A stretch of DNA of 30,897 nucleotides from JBDREF01 sp043820045. Its GTDB lineage: Bacteria > Planctomycetota > Phycisphaerae > Sedimentisphaerales > Anaerobacaceae. Made by a program: the position numbers and the translations under genes. The stretch covers positions 1 through 30,897 of the forward strand of contig JBDREF010000457.1 in assembly GCA_043820045.1 (NCBI GenBank), read 5' to 3'. Below are positions 7,145 through 15,285 of the stretch, one piece after another. Position 1 is the stretch's first letter. Each line of letters opens with the position of its first letter. The notes beneath the pieces were generated by a model, which had not been told where the DNA came from, ran no database searches, and saw only the letters and a program-made list of their open reading frames with translations.

Positions 7145-7252
7145 TTAGTCAAAGTAGCTACCTTGTGCAATCTTAAGGTTGCCTGACCACCTCCGTGTCT
7201 GTTCCGGAACATCAAACGTGTTGTATGAAGAAGACCTTAACTCTCCACCCAT
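7145..7252 (-). CDS. Possible 35-residue ORF or C-terminal gene remnant
   Basis: The frame reads MGGELRSSSYNTFDVPEQTR then RWSGNLKIAQGSYFD and stops 4 bases before the 16-bp hairpin. Its composition looks protein-like (balanced, with Tyr, Phe and Trp). It has no proper ribosome site: GGGG sits one base from the ATG. The frame stays open upstream to 7405, overlapping the prepilin gene. It may be the tail of a lost gene whose end hairpin survives. No family recognised. Confidence 0.2.
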   Translation of the reverse strand: MGGELRSSSYNTFDVPEQTRRWSGNLKIAQGSYFD

Positions 7253-7301
7253 GCCCCAGTTGTGAGGCGACTTCCGGATTCCCGCTAAGTGGGGTCCATT
7301 C

Positions 7302-7718
7302 TTAGTTCTTCGTCCAGGCACCGGCTGCCGACAGTGTATAGGAGCCGGTCGGCGAATCGGCGTTGCTTCCGCCGGTAACCGTAATCGCAGCGATACCCGT
7401 AGCACTAACAGAGTCGATCGTGTAATCGCTCGGAACGAAATAGGTTCCCGTCAGATCGGTCGCGCTGAAACCCAGTGCTGCTTGTGTGGCTGCGACGGCG
7501 AGAGTAGTGCTGGCAAGGCCTTGAGCCGTGGCGACGCTTGTCTCGGCAGAATACGCACGAATAGCCGTGCGGATCGTGCCGGCCGAGGCATTAGCCTCCG
7601 ACCACTTGGCCTTATCGATACGACCCTGCATCAGTGGAATTGCCACTGCAGCCAGGATGCCGACGATCAGGATGACTACCATCAGCTCCACAAGTGTAAA
7701 ACCTTTTTTGCTCTTCAT
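7302..7718 (-). CDS. Major prepilin / pseudopilin
   Basis: The protein begins MKSKKGFTLVELMVVILIVG, a perfect type III signal: a short basic leader, Gly at -1, Phe at +1 and Glu at +5, followed by the hydrophobic helix that packs in the pilus core. The start at 7718 is chosen because GGAG lies 8 bases upstream; the ATG at 7724 is too close and the upstream TTG frame adds an implausible leader. The mature part (about 133 residues) is Ala/Ser/Thr-rich with a globular tail ending GSYTLSAAGAWTKN and no cysteine pair. It lies after pilB and pilC and before a strong hairpin, the usual setting for an abundant fibre subunit. PilA-like and GspG-like cannot be separated. No prepilin peptidase gene is in the window. 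Confidence 0.9.
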   Translation of the reverse strand: MKSKKGFTLVELMVVILIVGILAAVAIPLMQGRIDKAKWSEANASAGTIRTAIRAYSAETSVATAQGLASTTLAVAATQAALGFSATDLTGTYFVPSDYTIDSVSATGIAAITVTGGSNADSPTGSYTLSAAGAWTKN

Positions 7719-7876
7719 TTTCATCTCTCCAATAAAAGTGTGAAAAAGTTCTCCAGCCAGGTACGCCACCCGGCTTTTACACAATCGGCTAAATCAACGC
7801 GCGACTTCATTAGCGATTTCGGAATTTTGAGACTCCTTTTGGCTATCTGAAATCGGCTTTATGTTTGTTGCGCCCC

Positions 7877-9082
7877 CTACATGTCTGACATTGTGAAAAT
7901 CGGCAGGTACAGTGCAATAACCACAACCGCTACAATCGCACCGACCGATATAATCATTATCGGTTCGAGAAGACTCATGAGCGTGGTCACCGCGGAATCA
8001 ATCTTCCGTTCATAATGTTCACTGGTTTTCTCGAGCACTTCCGGCATCGAGCCGCTCTCTTCGCCGACCTGTATCATTTTGACGACCATATTCGGGAAAA
8101 AGCCGGCTTCGCTCATACTCGATGAGATGTTCGAGCCTCCGACGACACTTTCTCTGGTTTGCACAATGGCGGACTTTATGACATCGTTGTCGGTCATTCC
8201 GGTGAGGATATTGAACACATCGAGTACTGAAACGCCCGACGCAAGTAGAGTTGACATCGTTTTGCAAAAAGTCGCAACGAAGGCCTGGCTGATTATCTTT
8301 CCAAACAAAGGCATGCTTAATGCGAGTTTGCTAAACACGTAGTGGCCTTTCTTGGTCCTGGAGACCAAGACTGCGCCGAATATCAGCACGAAAACGAAGC
8401 CGATGATATAGTGTATGTTGTAACGCAGCAGATCATAGAACCCCATGAAACCGCGGGTAAAAGCTGGCAGTGTCCCGCCGATCTGGTCGAATATCTTTTG
8501 AAATCGCGGGACAATAAAAGCCATTATGAATATGACTATCAGGATTATGAATGTCAGCACGAAGATCGGATAGGCCATTGCGCCTTTGACTTTCCTGGCC
8601 AATTTGTCGCGGTTGTCAAAATACTGTGCAAGTTTGCCCATTGCATTTGCAAGGTTACCGCTGGTTTCGCCGGCGAGGATCATGGCGCAGCAGAGCCGGT
8701 TAAAAACCCTTGGAAACTCGGCGACACTTTCGGAGAACGGCTGACCTTTCTTCACCTTCTCCGAGAGCTGCTCGAGAATCCCCCGCAGTTGCAGGTTGTC
8801 CGTGTCCTCGCTGATGATGTCCAGGGCCGTGGTGATGGGAATGCCTCCCTGGAGCATTGTTGCCAACTGCCAGCAGAGTGCCGCCAGATCTCCCGATTTG
8901 ATGCGTTTGCGGCGGCCTCTGTGCCGCTTCTTGGTATCGGCTGTGCGTATCTCCTTGACAGAAATGGGCGTAAACTTCCGCTGGCGAAGCCCGCTAAGCA
9001 CTTCGTTTGAGTTGTTCGCCTGCATCGAACCTTTTTTCTGCGTCCCTTTGGCGTCTCGCGCGACGTAGCTGTAACTCTTCAT
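7877..9082 (-). CDS. pilC: PilC/GspF inner-membrane platform protein
   Basis: The 401-residue protein starts MKSYSYVARDAKG, the usual N-terminus of the PilC/GspF family. Two homologous T2SSF domains follow (about 65-190 and 270-390), with LATMLQGGIPITTALDIIS in the first and MSTLLASGVSVLDVFNIL in the second. Membrane helices lie near 165-190, 215-240 and at the C-terminus. It forms the platform turned by PilB in the inner membrane. The ATG at 9082 has AAGG 8 bases before it. A TTG at 9136 overlapping the pilB stop is possible but would add 18 atypical residues. It lies between pilB and the prepilin gene. Confidence 0.92.
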   Translation of the reverse strand: MKSYSYVARDAKGTQKKGSMQANNSNEVLSGLRQRKFTPISVKEIRTADTKKRHRGRRKRIKSGDLAALCWQLATMLQGGIPITTALDIISEDTDNLQLRGILEQLSEKVKKGQPFSESVAEFPRVFNRLCCAMILAGETSGNLANAMGKLAQYFDNRDKLARKVKGAMAYPIFVLTFIILIVIFIMAFIVPRFQKIFDQIGGTLPAFTRGFMGFYDLLRYNIHYIIGFVFVLIFGAVLVSRTKKGHYVFSKLALSMPLFGKIISQAFVATFCKTMSTLLASGVSVLDVFNILTGMTDNDVIKSAIVQTRESVVGGSNISSSMSEAGFFPNMVVKMIQVGEESGSMPEVLEKTSEHYERKIDSAVTTLMSLLEPIMIISVGAIVAVVVIALYLPIFTMSDM

Positions 9083-9132
9083 GTATTCAACCTTCTCATT
9101 AAGTACCTTGTTTCGCCCTGTCGCAAAAGCTC

Positions 9133-10908
9133 TCAACCCTTTTCTGTGAAAGCGATACGGATTACTTCCTCGGCGGTGGTCAGGCCCTGCAAGACCTTGT
9201 TCACGCCGCTTTCAAGCAGACCGCCATACCCTTTTTTGCGCGCCGCCTCCCTTATCTGAGACTCGTTTTCAGCGGCGATTATCCTTTCGCTTATGTCGTT
9301 ATCAACGGCCAGAAACTCAAATATGGGCAGTCTGCCCATGTACCCCATTCCTCCACAGGCGGGACAGCCTCGGCCGTGATAGAAGACGGAATTCTTTGCC
9401 TGTTCCTTATCGATCCCCATGCGATCAAGGACTTCCTCATTCAGCGTCACAGGCTCTTTGCAGTGCACACAGATTTTTCTCACCAGTCGCTGGGCAATGA
9501 CGAGATTCAGAGCCGAAGCCAGCAGGTACCGCTCAATGCCCATATAGAGCAGTCTGCTTATCGCGCTTGGTGCGTCGTTTGTATGGAAAGTGCTCAGTAC
9601 CAGATGGCCCGTGAGAGACGCTTTAATTGCAATCTCAACCGTCTCCTTGTCTCGAATTTCGCCGATCAGCACTATGTCCGGGTCCTGTCTGAGAATCGCC
9701 CGCAGGCATCTTGCAAAATCGAGATCAATTTCGGGCTTGACCTGTATCTGGTTAATGCCGGCGAGGCGGTATTCTACGGGATCCTCAACGGTTGTGATAT
9801 TCTTTGTCGGATCCTTCAGATAACTCAGCGCCGAGTACAATGTGGTGCTCTTGCCGCTGCCGGTCGGTCCGGTGACAATGATGATGCCGTGGGGCTGTGC
9901 CAGGTGGTTCTTGAGTTCCTTAAGACACTTGGGTTCGAGTCCAAGTTGTTCGATGTCGTGCTTGACCGCCGAAGCATCCAGGATTCGCATCACAACTTTT
10001 TCACCGTATATTGTGGGTATTGTTGATACGCGGACGTCTATCGCTTTGCCGGAGGTTTGCATTTTGAACCGGCCGTCCTGCGGCAGTCTCCGCTCGGCAA
10101 TATCCATTCGTGAAACAATCTTTATTCTGGCGATAACCGCCGCCTGCATCTTCTTGGCCGGCGGAACCATGTCCCTGAGAAGGCCGTCGACGCGCATACG
10201 AACGACCGTTAATTTTTCCTGCGGTTCGATATGAATGTCACTTGCCCTGCATTTGACCGCCTGGCTCATGAGCAAATCGACGAACCGGATGACGGGAGCT
10301 TTATTGGCGGCATCTTTGCCGGTTGCCTCCGGCTCCGCGATGTCTTCCAGAAGCACATCGTTGTCGTGCAGGTTCTGGCTGTCGGTCTCGATCTCCACCA
10401 GATTGCGAAGCTGCTGTTCTTCGACGTCCGAACCGTGATAAATAAGCTCTATCGCCCGCTGAATCTCGCGCGGCGAGCTGATTGCGGGCCTGATGGAACG
10501 TTTCAATTTCAGTGTGACCGTGTCCACCGCTACGACGTTGAGCGGGTCTGCCATCGCAACGACAATGTTGTGGTCTTCCTCACAAACGGCGACGAGAGAG
10601 AATCGCCTGGCAATGCTCTCGGGTAGCAGTCGGGCGATGTCCATGTCCACCATGTTCATCTTGGTGGTGTCGTCGAAGTGAATGTATTCCATCGCGAAGT
10701 GTTCGGCCAGCGCGGCGGTGACGTCCTTTTCGTCCAGCATATGGAGTCCAAGCAGCACTTCGCCCAACCTGCCGCCTTGCTCGCGTTGCTTGTTGAGCAC
10801 ATCCTGTAACTGTTCGCTGGTCAACAGGCCTTTGGAGACGAGTAGCTCCCCGAAGAGGAGGCCGGCTTCAGTTTCAGAAATTCCCGATGTAGCCTGTACT
10901 AAATCCAT
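9133..10908 (-). CDS. pilB: PilB/GspE assembly ATPase
   Basis: This 591-residue hexameric motor powers pilin polymerisation. An N-terminal MshEN/GspE-N domain covers about 20-155 (GELLVSKGLLTSEQLQDVL is typical). The ATPase domain follows: Walker A GPTGSGKST (347-355), Asp box near 373-377 (VEDPVE), Walker B DIVLIGEIRD (411-420), and the His box LSTFHTNDA (438-446). The tetracysteine zinc site CVHC...CPAC (480, 483, 515, 518) marks PilB/GspE rather than the retraction ATPase PilT. It is the first large gene of the operon. The ATG at 10908 has only a weak upstream ribosome site. Confidence 0.95.
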   Translation of the reverse strand: MDLVQATSGISETEAGLLFGELLVSKGLLTSEQLQDVLNKQREQGGRLGEVLLGLHMLDEKDVTAALAEHFAMEYIHFDDTTKMNMVDMDIARLLPESIARRFSLVAVCEEDHNIVVAMADPLNVVAVDTVTLKLKRSIRPAISSPREIQRAIELIYHGSDVEEQQLRNLVEIETDSQNLHDNDVLLEDIAEPEATGKDAANKAPVIRFVDLLMSQAVKCRASDIHIEPQEKLTVVRMRVDGLLRDMVPPAKKMQAAVIARIKIVSRMDIAERRLPQDGRFKMQTSGKAIDVRVSTIPTIYGEKVVMRILDASAVKHDIEQLGLEPKCLKELKNHLAQPHGIIIVTGPTGSGKSTTLYSALSYLKDPTKNITTVEDPVEYRLAGINQIQVKPEIDLDFARCLRAILRQDPDIVLIGEIRDKETVEIAIKASLTGHLVLSTFHTNDAPSAISRLLYMGIERYLLASALNLVIAQRLVRKICVHCKEPVTLNEEVLDRMGIDKEQAKNSVFYHGRGCPACGGMGYMGRLPIFEFLAVDNDISERIIAAENESQIREAARKKGYGGLLESGVNKVLQGLTTAEEVIRIAFTEKG

Positions 10909-10941
10909 TCGGCTGCAATCAACTCCACATTAAGAATACTT

Positions 10942-11085
10942 CTATTTGTTCATCAACTTTCCGTCCGGCCGGAAAATGTCCCGGGGACTATTAGAGAAGC
11001 AGCCGACAGAATAGCTGGACTTCAGTGACCTGCCCTTTGCCTTAAGAAACGCCAGTGAGATAGAAAATATGGCTGGATACTTCAT
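10942..11085 (-). CDS. Possible small ORF (47 residues) heading the pilus operon
   Basis: The frame starts MKYPAIFSISLAFLKAKGRS and ends with DIFRPDGKLMNK. The ATG has a good ribosome site (GGGAG, 6 bases of spacing), and a promoter-like pair lies about 45 bp upstream. The first 14 residues are hydrophobic. It ends 33 bp before pilB. I do not recognise it; it could be a small protein, a leader peptide affecting pilB expression, or chance. Confidence 0.35.
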   Translation of the reverse strand: MKYPAIFSISLAFLKAKGRSLKSSYSVGCFSNSPRDIFRPDGKLMNK

Positions 11086-11128
11086 GGTCGTCTCCCTGTC
11101 ACAGTATTTGGCAACTCGCTTCCTTTAA

Positions 11129-11156
11129 AATATACACCAAAAACCGCCAAAGGCAA
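11129..11156 (-). promoter_or_regulatory. Candidate promoter of the pilus operon
   Basis: On the minus strand TTGCCT (11156-11151) and TATATT (11134-11129) are 16 bp apart, upstream of the small ORF at 11085 and pilB. No alternative A/T-rich -10 is evident nearer to pilB. Assigned by eye. Confidence 0.45.
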
Positions 11157-11323
11157 AAAATGCGGCTTTCTTAGTCTCGGATAATCGGCAGCGGCAATTT
11201 ACGTAAATCTCGTTAAATCCTGGCCAGTGTACCCTGGCGCGGGAAATTCGCCGCTCTTGCAGGGTCGGGGGCTATTTATGGGACTTCCCATGAGAATTTC
11301 TATTCGGACCGTGGCCAAAACTC

Positions 11324-11351
11324 TTGACGAGGGGCTGGAAGTTGTTAATAT
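11324..11351 (+). promoter_or_regulatory. Candidate promoter of the tRNA-Leu gene
   Basis: TTGACG (11324-11329) and TAATAT (11346-11351) are 16 bp apart, giving a predicted start near 11358, about 45 bases before the mature tRNA. Confidence 0.45.
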
Positions 11352-11402
11352 TGATGTCGCTTGGGATGCTATTATGTGGAATAGTCCACGAATAGAAACC
11401 CT

Positions 11403-11486
11403 GCGGATGTGGCGGAATTGGCAGACGCGCAGGCTTCAGGTGCCTGTGGGCTTTAGCTCGTGGAGGTTCGACTCCTCTCATCCGCA
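11403..11486 (+). tRNA. tRNA-Leu (anticodon CAG)
   Basis: Acceptor stem GCGGATG (11403-11409) pairs with CATCCGC (11479-11485), with discriminator A at 11486 and no encoded CCA. The D-arm begins TGGCGGAATTGGCAGACGC, typical of Leu tRNA. The anticodon arm CAGGC-TTCAGGT-GCCTG gives anticodon CAG, reading CUG. A long class II variable arm follows, and the T-arm GGAGG-TTCGACT-CCTCT has one G-U pair. At 84 bases it is a normal tRNA-Leu. Confidence 0.97.
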
Positions 11487-11615
11487 TTAAACCAGTCGCA
11501 GTCAGCCGAAGCCTATCTGTATCTGTTTACCGCCTGAATTCTGCAAGGCGGCAACTATTTAACGAAAGTTGTGCAAATAGGCCGATAAATAGAAATAGAA
11601 AGGGCGATTGACCTG

Positions 11616-12497
11616 GTGGGCGCTGCTCTTGCTTCTGTTCGGGATCGCGTTGATACGGCTGATAACGGCATTATGCTTGAAATCTTCCAGAATTTCGAAT
11701 GCGCGATGGGTGGAGCAGCACAGTCCAGCCCTTTGGTTTTGATCGGTCCGGGGATCGCGGCAGTTTTGGCCGGGCTGTTCGTATGGCTCGGCGGACTGAA
11801 CCTCAGGAAAATCCTGGTCGGAATTATCGCCGCGGCGGGCGGATGTGTGTTTGGGTTCGTCGTTATAGGCCGCGGTCCGGTCCCTGCTGCGGCCTCGGCT
11901 GCTGCTGCTGCCCTTGTTGCGATAGCATTGGAAAGAGTGTTCATAACGGTACTGGCAGCGGCATTGGCGGCGGCTTTTGGCTTCGCAGTTCTGGCCGGAC
12001 CTTACATGGAAAACTCAGGAGCGGCAAACTCTGCAAGTCGAGATGAAGTATCGGCCGAGACCTCGACCTTCGGCGATGGCGAAGTTATGGAAGAACTAAG
12101 AGCGTATGCAGTTGACGTCGGCGGAAGGGCAAGGCAGGCCGGTTCGGAAATGCCGGCGCAAAGATGGGCTGTGATAGCCGCCTTGGCGGCGATTTGCGTT
12201 GTCGGCGGATTCACTCTTTGGCGCCTGACGGCGGCTTTGTGCTTTTCTACCCTTGGGACGATGTTGATTCTCTTCGGGATGACACTGCTGTTGTTATTCA
12301 AAGGCTCTTCGCCTGTCGGTTATGTCAGCGACAGACCGTCGGTTTACGCCGGTGTATCCGCGGCGATGGTCGTTTTCGGTACTATTGAGCAATTGGTGCT
12401 TTGCCGCCGCCCACAAGCCGGGCCGGCAAAGAAGAAAAAAAACGATAAAGAAAACGAGGATACCGGCACAAAGACAAGAGGCTGGCGTACGACGTAG
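11616..12497 (+). CDS. Polytopic membrane protein of unknown function
   Basis: The 293-residue protein starts at a GTG (AAGGG about 11 bases upstream); an ATG at 11673 is an alternative. About seven hydrophobic segments are visible, in two groups: near 40-60, 65-85, 90-105 and 108-128, then after a polar Glu/Ser-rich loop (130-175) near 183-203, 207-230 and 243-265. The tail is strongly basic and polar (KKKKNDKENED). The glycine- and alanine-rich helices resemble the TM198/DUF4203 type of membrane protein, but I cannot confirm this. The next gene encodes a similar protein 117 bp downstream, so the two probably work together. Confidence 0.65.
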   Translation: MGAALASVRDRVDTADNGIMLEIFQNFECAMGGAAQSSPLVLIGPGIAAVLAGLFVWLGGLNLRKILVGIIAAAGGCVFGFVVIGRGPVPAAASAAAAALVAIALERVFITVLAAALAAAFGFAVLAGPYMENSGAANSASRDEVSAETSTFGDGEVMEELRAYAVDVGGRARQAGSEMPAQRWAVIAALAAICVVGGFTLWRLTAALCFSTLGTMLILFGMTLLLLFKGSSPVGYVSDRPSVYAGVSAAMVVFGTIEQLVLCRRPQAGPAKKKKNDKENEDTGTKTRGWRTT

Positions 12498-12614
12498 CAG
12501 GCCCGGCGTGCTGCGGCGAACCCGTGAAGACCCGAATTCTTTCGCGTTGAGGTTTCACGAAAAGCAGGATCGACTAATAGTGAGAGATGAAAATAAAAAA
12601 CAAGGAGAGGAATA

Positions 12615-13301
12615 ATGGATTGTATGACTATCCTCGCGCAGGCAACAAGAAACGCGAGCCCCGAGGCGGCCGAACAGGCAATCGTTCCAATTGACCTTTT
12701 CTGGAAGCAAATTACTTCACTGGGCATGCTCGAAGCCCTGACGTTCATATCTTTCGGAGTGGTTTGTCTTTTCTATGGCTGGCGCGTCTTTAAAGTGCTC
12801 GTGGTCATCAATTTTGGGTTGCTGGGCCTGGTCCTGGGAATGGCAATAGCTGAGAAGATCGTCGGCGTGAATAATCAGCTCACGGGCGGACTGATCGGTA
12901 TGGGCCTGCTGGCGGTGCTTTCCGTGCCGTTGATGCGTTGGGCCGTCTGCCTATTGGGTGCGGCGGCGGGGGGGATACTCACTTCGGGAATATGGTACGC
13001 TTGCGGCTTGACCGAAACGTACATTTGGGCCGGCGCACTCATTGGGATAGTCGCCGGCGGCATGATGGGTTTTATAGTTTTCAAGGCCGCCGTCATACTC
13101 TTTTCAAGTCTCTGGGGCAGCGGATTGACAGTCGTGGGAGCCTTGGCGCTTTTGTACCTCTATGACAAGACGGCCGAGCCGGTGGAAGCGCTCGTATTCA
13201 ATCTGAAATGGTTCCTGCCCACGGTGCTTACGGTCCCGACTCTAATAGGTGTGATCTTACAGCATAAGTTCGTGAAAAGCGCCAAAGACTGGGATCTGTG
13301 A
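12615..13301 (+). CDS. Polytopic membrane protein, DUF4203-like
   Basis: The 228-residue protein has a well-placed ATG (AAGGAGAGG about 5 bases upstream). A short N-terminal hydrophilic part is followed by about seven hydrophobic segments, starting near 37-55 (LTFISFGVVCLFYGWRVFKV) and 58-78. Later helices are rich in Gly (GALIGIVAGGMMGFIVFKA). The pattern matches small Gly-rich membrane proteins of the DUF4203/TM7S3-TM198 type. It parallels the upstream gene in topology. Likely cell envelope; function unknown. Confidence 0.7.
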   Translation: MDCMTILAQATRNASPEAAEQAIVPIDLFWKQITSLGMLEALTFISFGVVCLFYGWRVFKVLVVINFGLLGLVLGMAIAEKIVGVNNQLTGGLIGMGLLAVLSVPLMRWAVCLLGAAAGGILTSGIWYACGLTETYIWAGALIGIVAGGMMGFIVFKAAVILFSSLWGSGLTVVGALALLYLYDKTAEPVEALVFNLKWFLPTVLTVPTLIGVILQHKFVKSAKDWDL

Positions 13302-13519
13302 TCCCGGCGCGCCTTTCCGGCTCAAGGTTTCAACGACGCTTGCTCGATAGACTTCTTGTGATCTCGATTTTGCTCTCCCATCTGTGGGAGTCTATGTCGG
13401 TTGACAGGTTCCCGTTTGACCGGCACAATTTGCTGAATATCTTCCATATTATTCGAAGTATAGTCATGTCCAACCTCCGGGCTTTCTTTCCGTTCAGTCC
13501 TCCGGTGCAAGATAATAAA

Positions 13520-13546
13520 GGGCCGCCTGCTCGATGCCCGCGGCCC
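13520..13546 (-). terminator. Terminator after the frame-broken PEP-CTERM gene
   Basis: GGGCCGC (13520-13526) pairs with GCGGCCC (13540-13546). On the minus strand the stem is followed by TTTATTATCTT. It lies about 29 bp beyond the stop at 13575. The two membrane-protein genes converge on it from the other side. Confidence 0.7.
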
Positions 13547-13574
13547 CCGGTAATGTAGGTAGCAAAGTGTTCTA

Positions 13575-14233
13575 TCACCTGCGTTTTCGTAACAAAGCTA
13601 ATGAACCGAAACTCAACAGAGCAATAGTCGCCGGCTCGGGGATAGTCATAGCCCCGCTGAAACCGTTGCCGCCGACGTAGCCGCCTGTGAGCATTTGTGC
13701 AAGGCTGTAATAGTTGGTGCCGCTTCCGCCCTGCAATGAAAGTTCGAAATCGAGTGTCGTTGTACCTGAGTTGACAATGGCACTGAGTGCGGCAGAGCCA
13801 AGAGCCTTGCCGGCATCGGTGACATACACGTCTGTAAGATCCGTTGTCAAGGAAGTATAAGCGGCCCCTATTGTTCCGACAGGGACCAGATCGCCTTTAC
13901 CGAGAGTGGCCTTCATATATATATCGTTGAATCATCCGCGCTTCTCACTGTGAGGATCGAGCTGCCCAGCGGCTTGAGGGAATAAGAGCCGCCGCCGGAT
14001 GCGTTTACACTCAACGTGGGAACGAACACCAAAGAGCCCACCAGGGCGTCGGCGTTGCTTCCCATCGCAGCATCTACGGCGACATACTGATTGAAACTGA
14101 GCGTGCCGGCCCCATCGTAGCTCCAGTTGCCCGCGGTGCCTGCGTCAGGGCTGAACTGGATGCCCGATCCTGCGAACGCCGGGGCGCCTGCAAGGGCCGC
14201 CAATGTGAGAAGAATCGTTGCTAATCTCTTCAT
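13575..14233 (-). pseudogene. PEP-CTERM exported protein with frame break in an (AT)5 run
   Basis: Two minus-strand frames together make one PEP-CTERM protein. The upstream frame (14233-13913) has the ATG with an AGGAG site, a signal peptide ending APAFA, and an Ala/Gly/Ser-rich exported domain, and stops just after STIYI. The downstream frame (13916-13575) continues KATLGKGDLVPVG and ends with the sorting signal IPEPATIALLSFGSLALLRKRR. The two overlap by ATGA inside (AT)5 at 13915-13924. Removing one AT unit would read STIYMKATLG and fuse them in frame to about 218 residues. It could be a phase-variable gene, a recent pseudogene or an assembly indel. Translational re-initiation at the ATGA would not give an exported C-terminal half. 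Confidence 0.75.
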
Positions 14234-14538
14234 TCTGTTACTCCTGTGTCTTGTGAATTTCCTGCTCTGTCTATCCTTATCTCAGGCAATTCTGATCTTC
14301 TTCACAGTCCGTTGTTTTCGAGCCGTTGTACTCCCTTCAGTAGTGCCTTTGCTTCACTGACCTCCCCCCTTTCTGCCGATCGCTGATTCGGTCGGCCTCT
14401 TGGCTGCATTCTTCTTGATGTTCTTCAACGAACCGAGATTATCTTCTTTCCTTCCGTAAGTTTCAAAATCGTCGGCAAGAGGCCGGAGACCGCGCTGAGT
14501 GCTGAGAATCGGCTCAGCCCTCCTCGTCTTGTCATCTG
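14234..14538. other. Intergenic stretch between two PEP-CTERM genes
   Basis: It holds the ribosome site (AGGAGTAACAG) of the downstream PEP-CTERM gene. A minus-strand reading frame crosses 14354-14538 but only starts inside the neighbouring gene in another frame, with no initiation site of its own. I see no supported gene, repeat or clear terminator. Confidence 0.5.
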
Positions 14539-15285
14539 CTATTTCGCGTTTCTTCTCCTGCGCAGCAGGCTCAGCGTACTGCCCAGGCCGAGCAGAGCCA
14601 ACGTTGCAGGCTCCGGAACCTGAGCAATATAGTCCTGGCTTCCGTTGTACGAGAAGACTCTCAGCTCGGCCATGGGGCCGGTGCCGTCCAGAGAGTGTAA
14701 CCACTTGTTGGCGATAGACGAACCGCCAAAATCGGTGCTGAATCCCAGACTGCCCCAGGAGCCGTCAACCTTGACGTCCCACTTCAGCGGAGACGCCGGA
14801 AGATCCTCGTAGATAATTTCCCATATCGCCGTGGCAAAAGCTGCGGCTTCGCTGTTTTGCTGCCATGTATATGGCCCGTCGCTCGTCCAGCTTGGGTCGT
14901 AGTATCTGCCCCAAAGCTCGCTGATGTAGCCGGCCTTGGCCGTACCCATCACCTCACTGAGAGGGCCCATCTCCAGAGGAATCACGTCGTACTTAGTTGT
15001 GATCTCCGGGACCATTTCACTCAGTTCGGTGCAGAAGGCGCTTACCCTGCTGTCGGGCCATAACTTCCCCTCGCCCGTGCCGGCGGTCTTGTCGAACGTA
15101 TATACGCCGGCGTACACGGCCAGGCCGTCCTGGCCGCCTCCCCAGACACTGACGGTCTCATTCGCAGCATTGCCGGTATTTACGATTTCCACCGTACCGA
15201 GCGGATAAGCTCTTGCTGCACAGGGCAGACCAAGAACAAGTGCTGCAGAAAAGAGGATTGCTGATATCCTTGTCAATTTTGCCAT
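14539..15285 (-). CDS. PEP-CTERM surface protein with a thioester-domain-like layout
   Basis: The 248-residue protein has a signal peptide (1-26, ending CAARA) and a C-terminal sorting signal at about 222-245 (VPEPATLALLGLGS then RRRR), so an exosortase should process it. The middle contains VSAFCTELSE with Cys85 and, about 65 residues later, AAAFATAIWEIIYE. This Cys ... A-I-W pattern is the layout of Cys-Gln thioester-forming surface domains, but the Gln expected two residues before AIW is Ala151. The domain may therefore keep the fold without the bond. The start is supported by GGGGAGAAGGAA next to the ATG. No exosortase gene is in the window. The thioester-like reading is an inference. Confidence 0.8.
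   Translation of the reverse strand: MAKLTRISAILFSAALVLGLPCAARAYPLGTVEIVNTGNAANETVSVWGGGQDGLAVYAGVYTFDKTAGTGEGKLWPDSRVSAFCTELSEMVPEITTKYDVIPLEMGPLSEVMGTAKAGYISELWGRYYDPSWTSDGPYTWQQNSEAAAFATAIWEIIYEDLPASPLKWDVKVDGSWGSLGFSTDFGGSSIANKWLHSLDGTGPMAELRVFSYNGSQDYIAQVPEPATLALLGLGSTLSLLRRRRNAK

Larger units (their letters stand above)
6786..7301. other. Gap between prepilin and pilM: hairpin plus a protein-like remnant
   Basis: This 516-bp gap divides the pilus operon. It contains a perfect 16-bp hairpin (7104-7140) and, just upstream of it on the minus strand, a short reading frame at 7145-7252. The rest (about 6830-7100) shows no recognisable gene. A pilMNO-specific promoter could lie here, but I cannot point to clear boxes. 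Confidence 0.5.

Noticed and set aside
13298..13558. Plus-strand frame overlapping the end of the second membrane-protein gene
   Set aside because: It has no ribosome site, runs through the PEP-CTERM terminator hairpin and has no recognisable domain.
14354..14538. Possible small minus-strand gene downstream of the 14539 PEP-CTERM gene
   Set aside because: Composition is moderately protein-like, but there is no start codon with a ribosome site outside the neighbouring gene.
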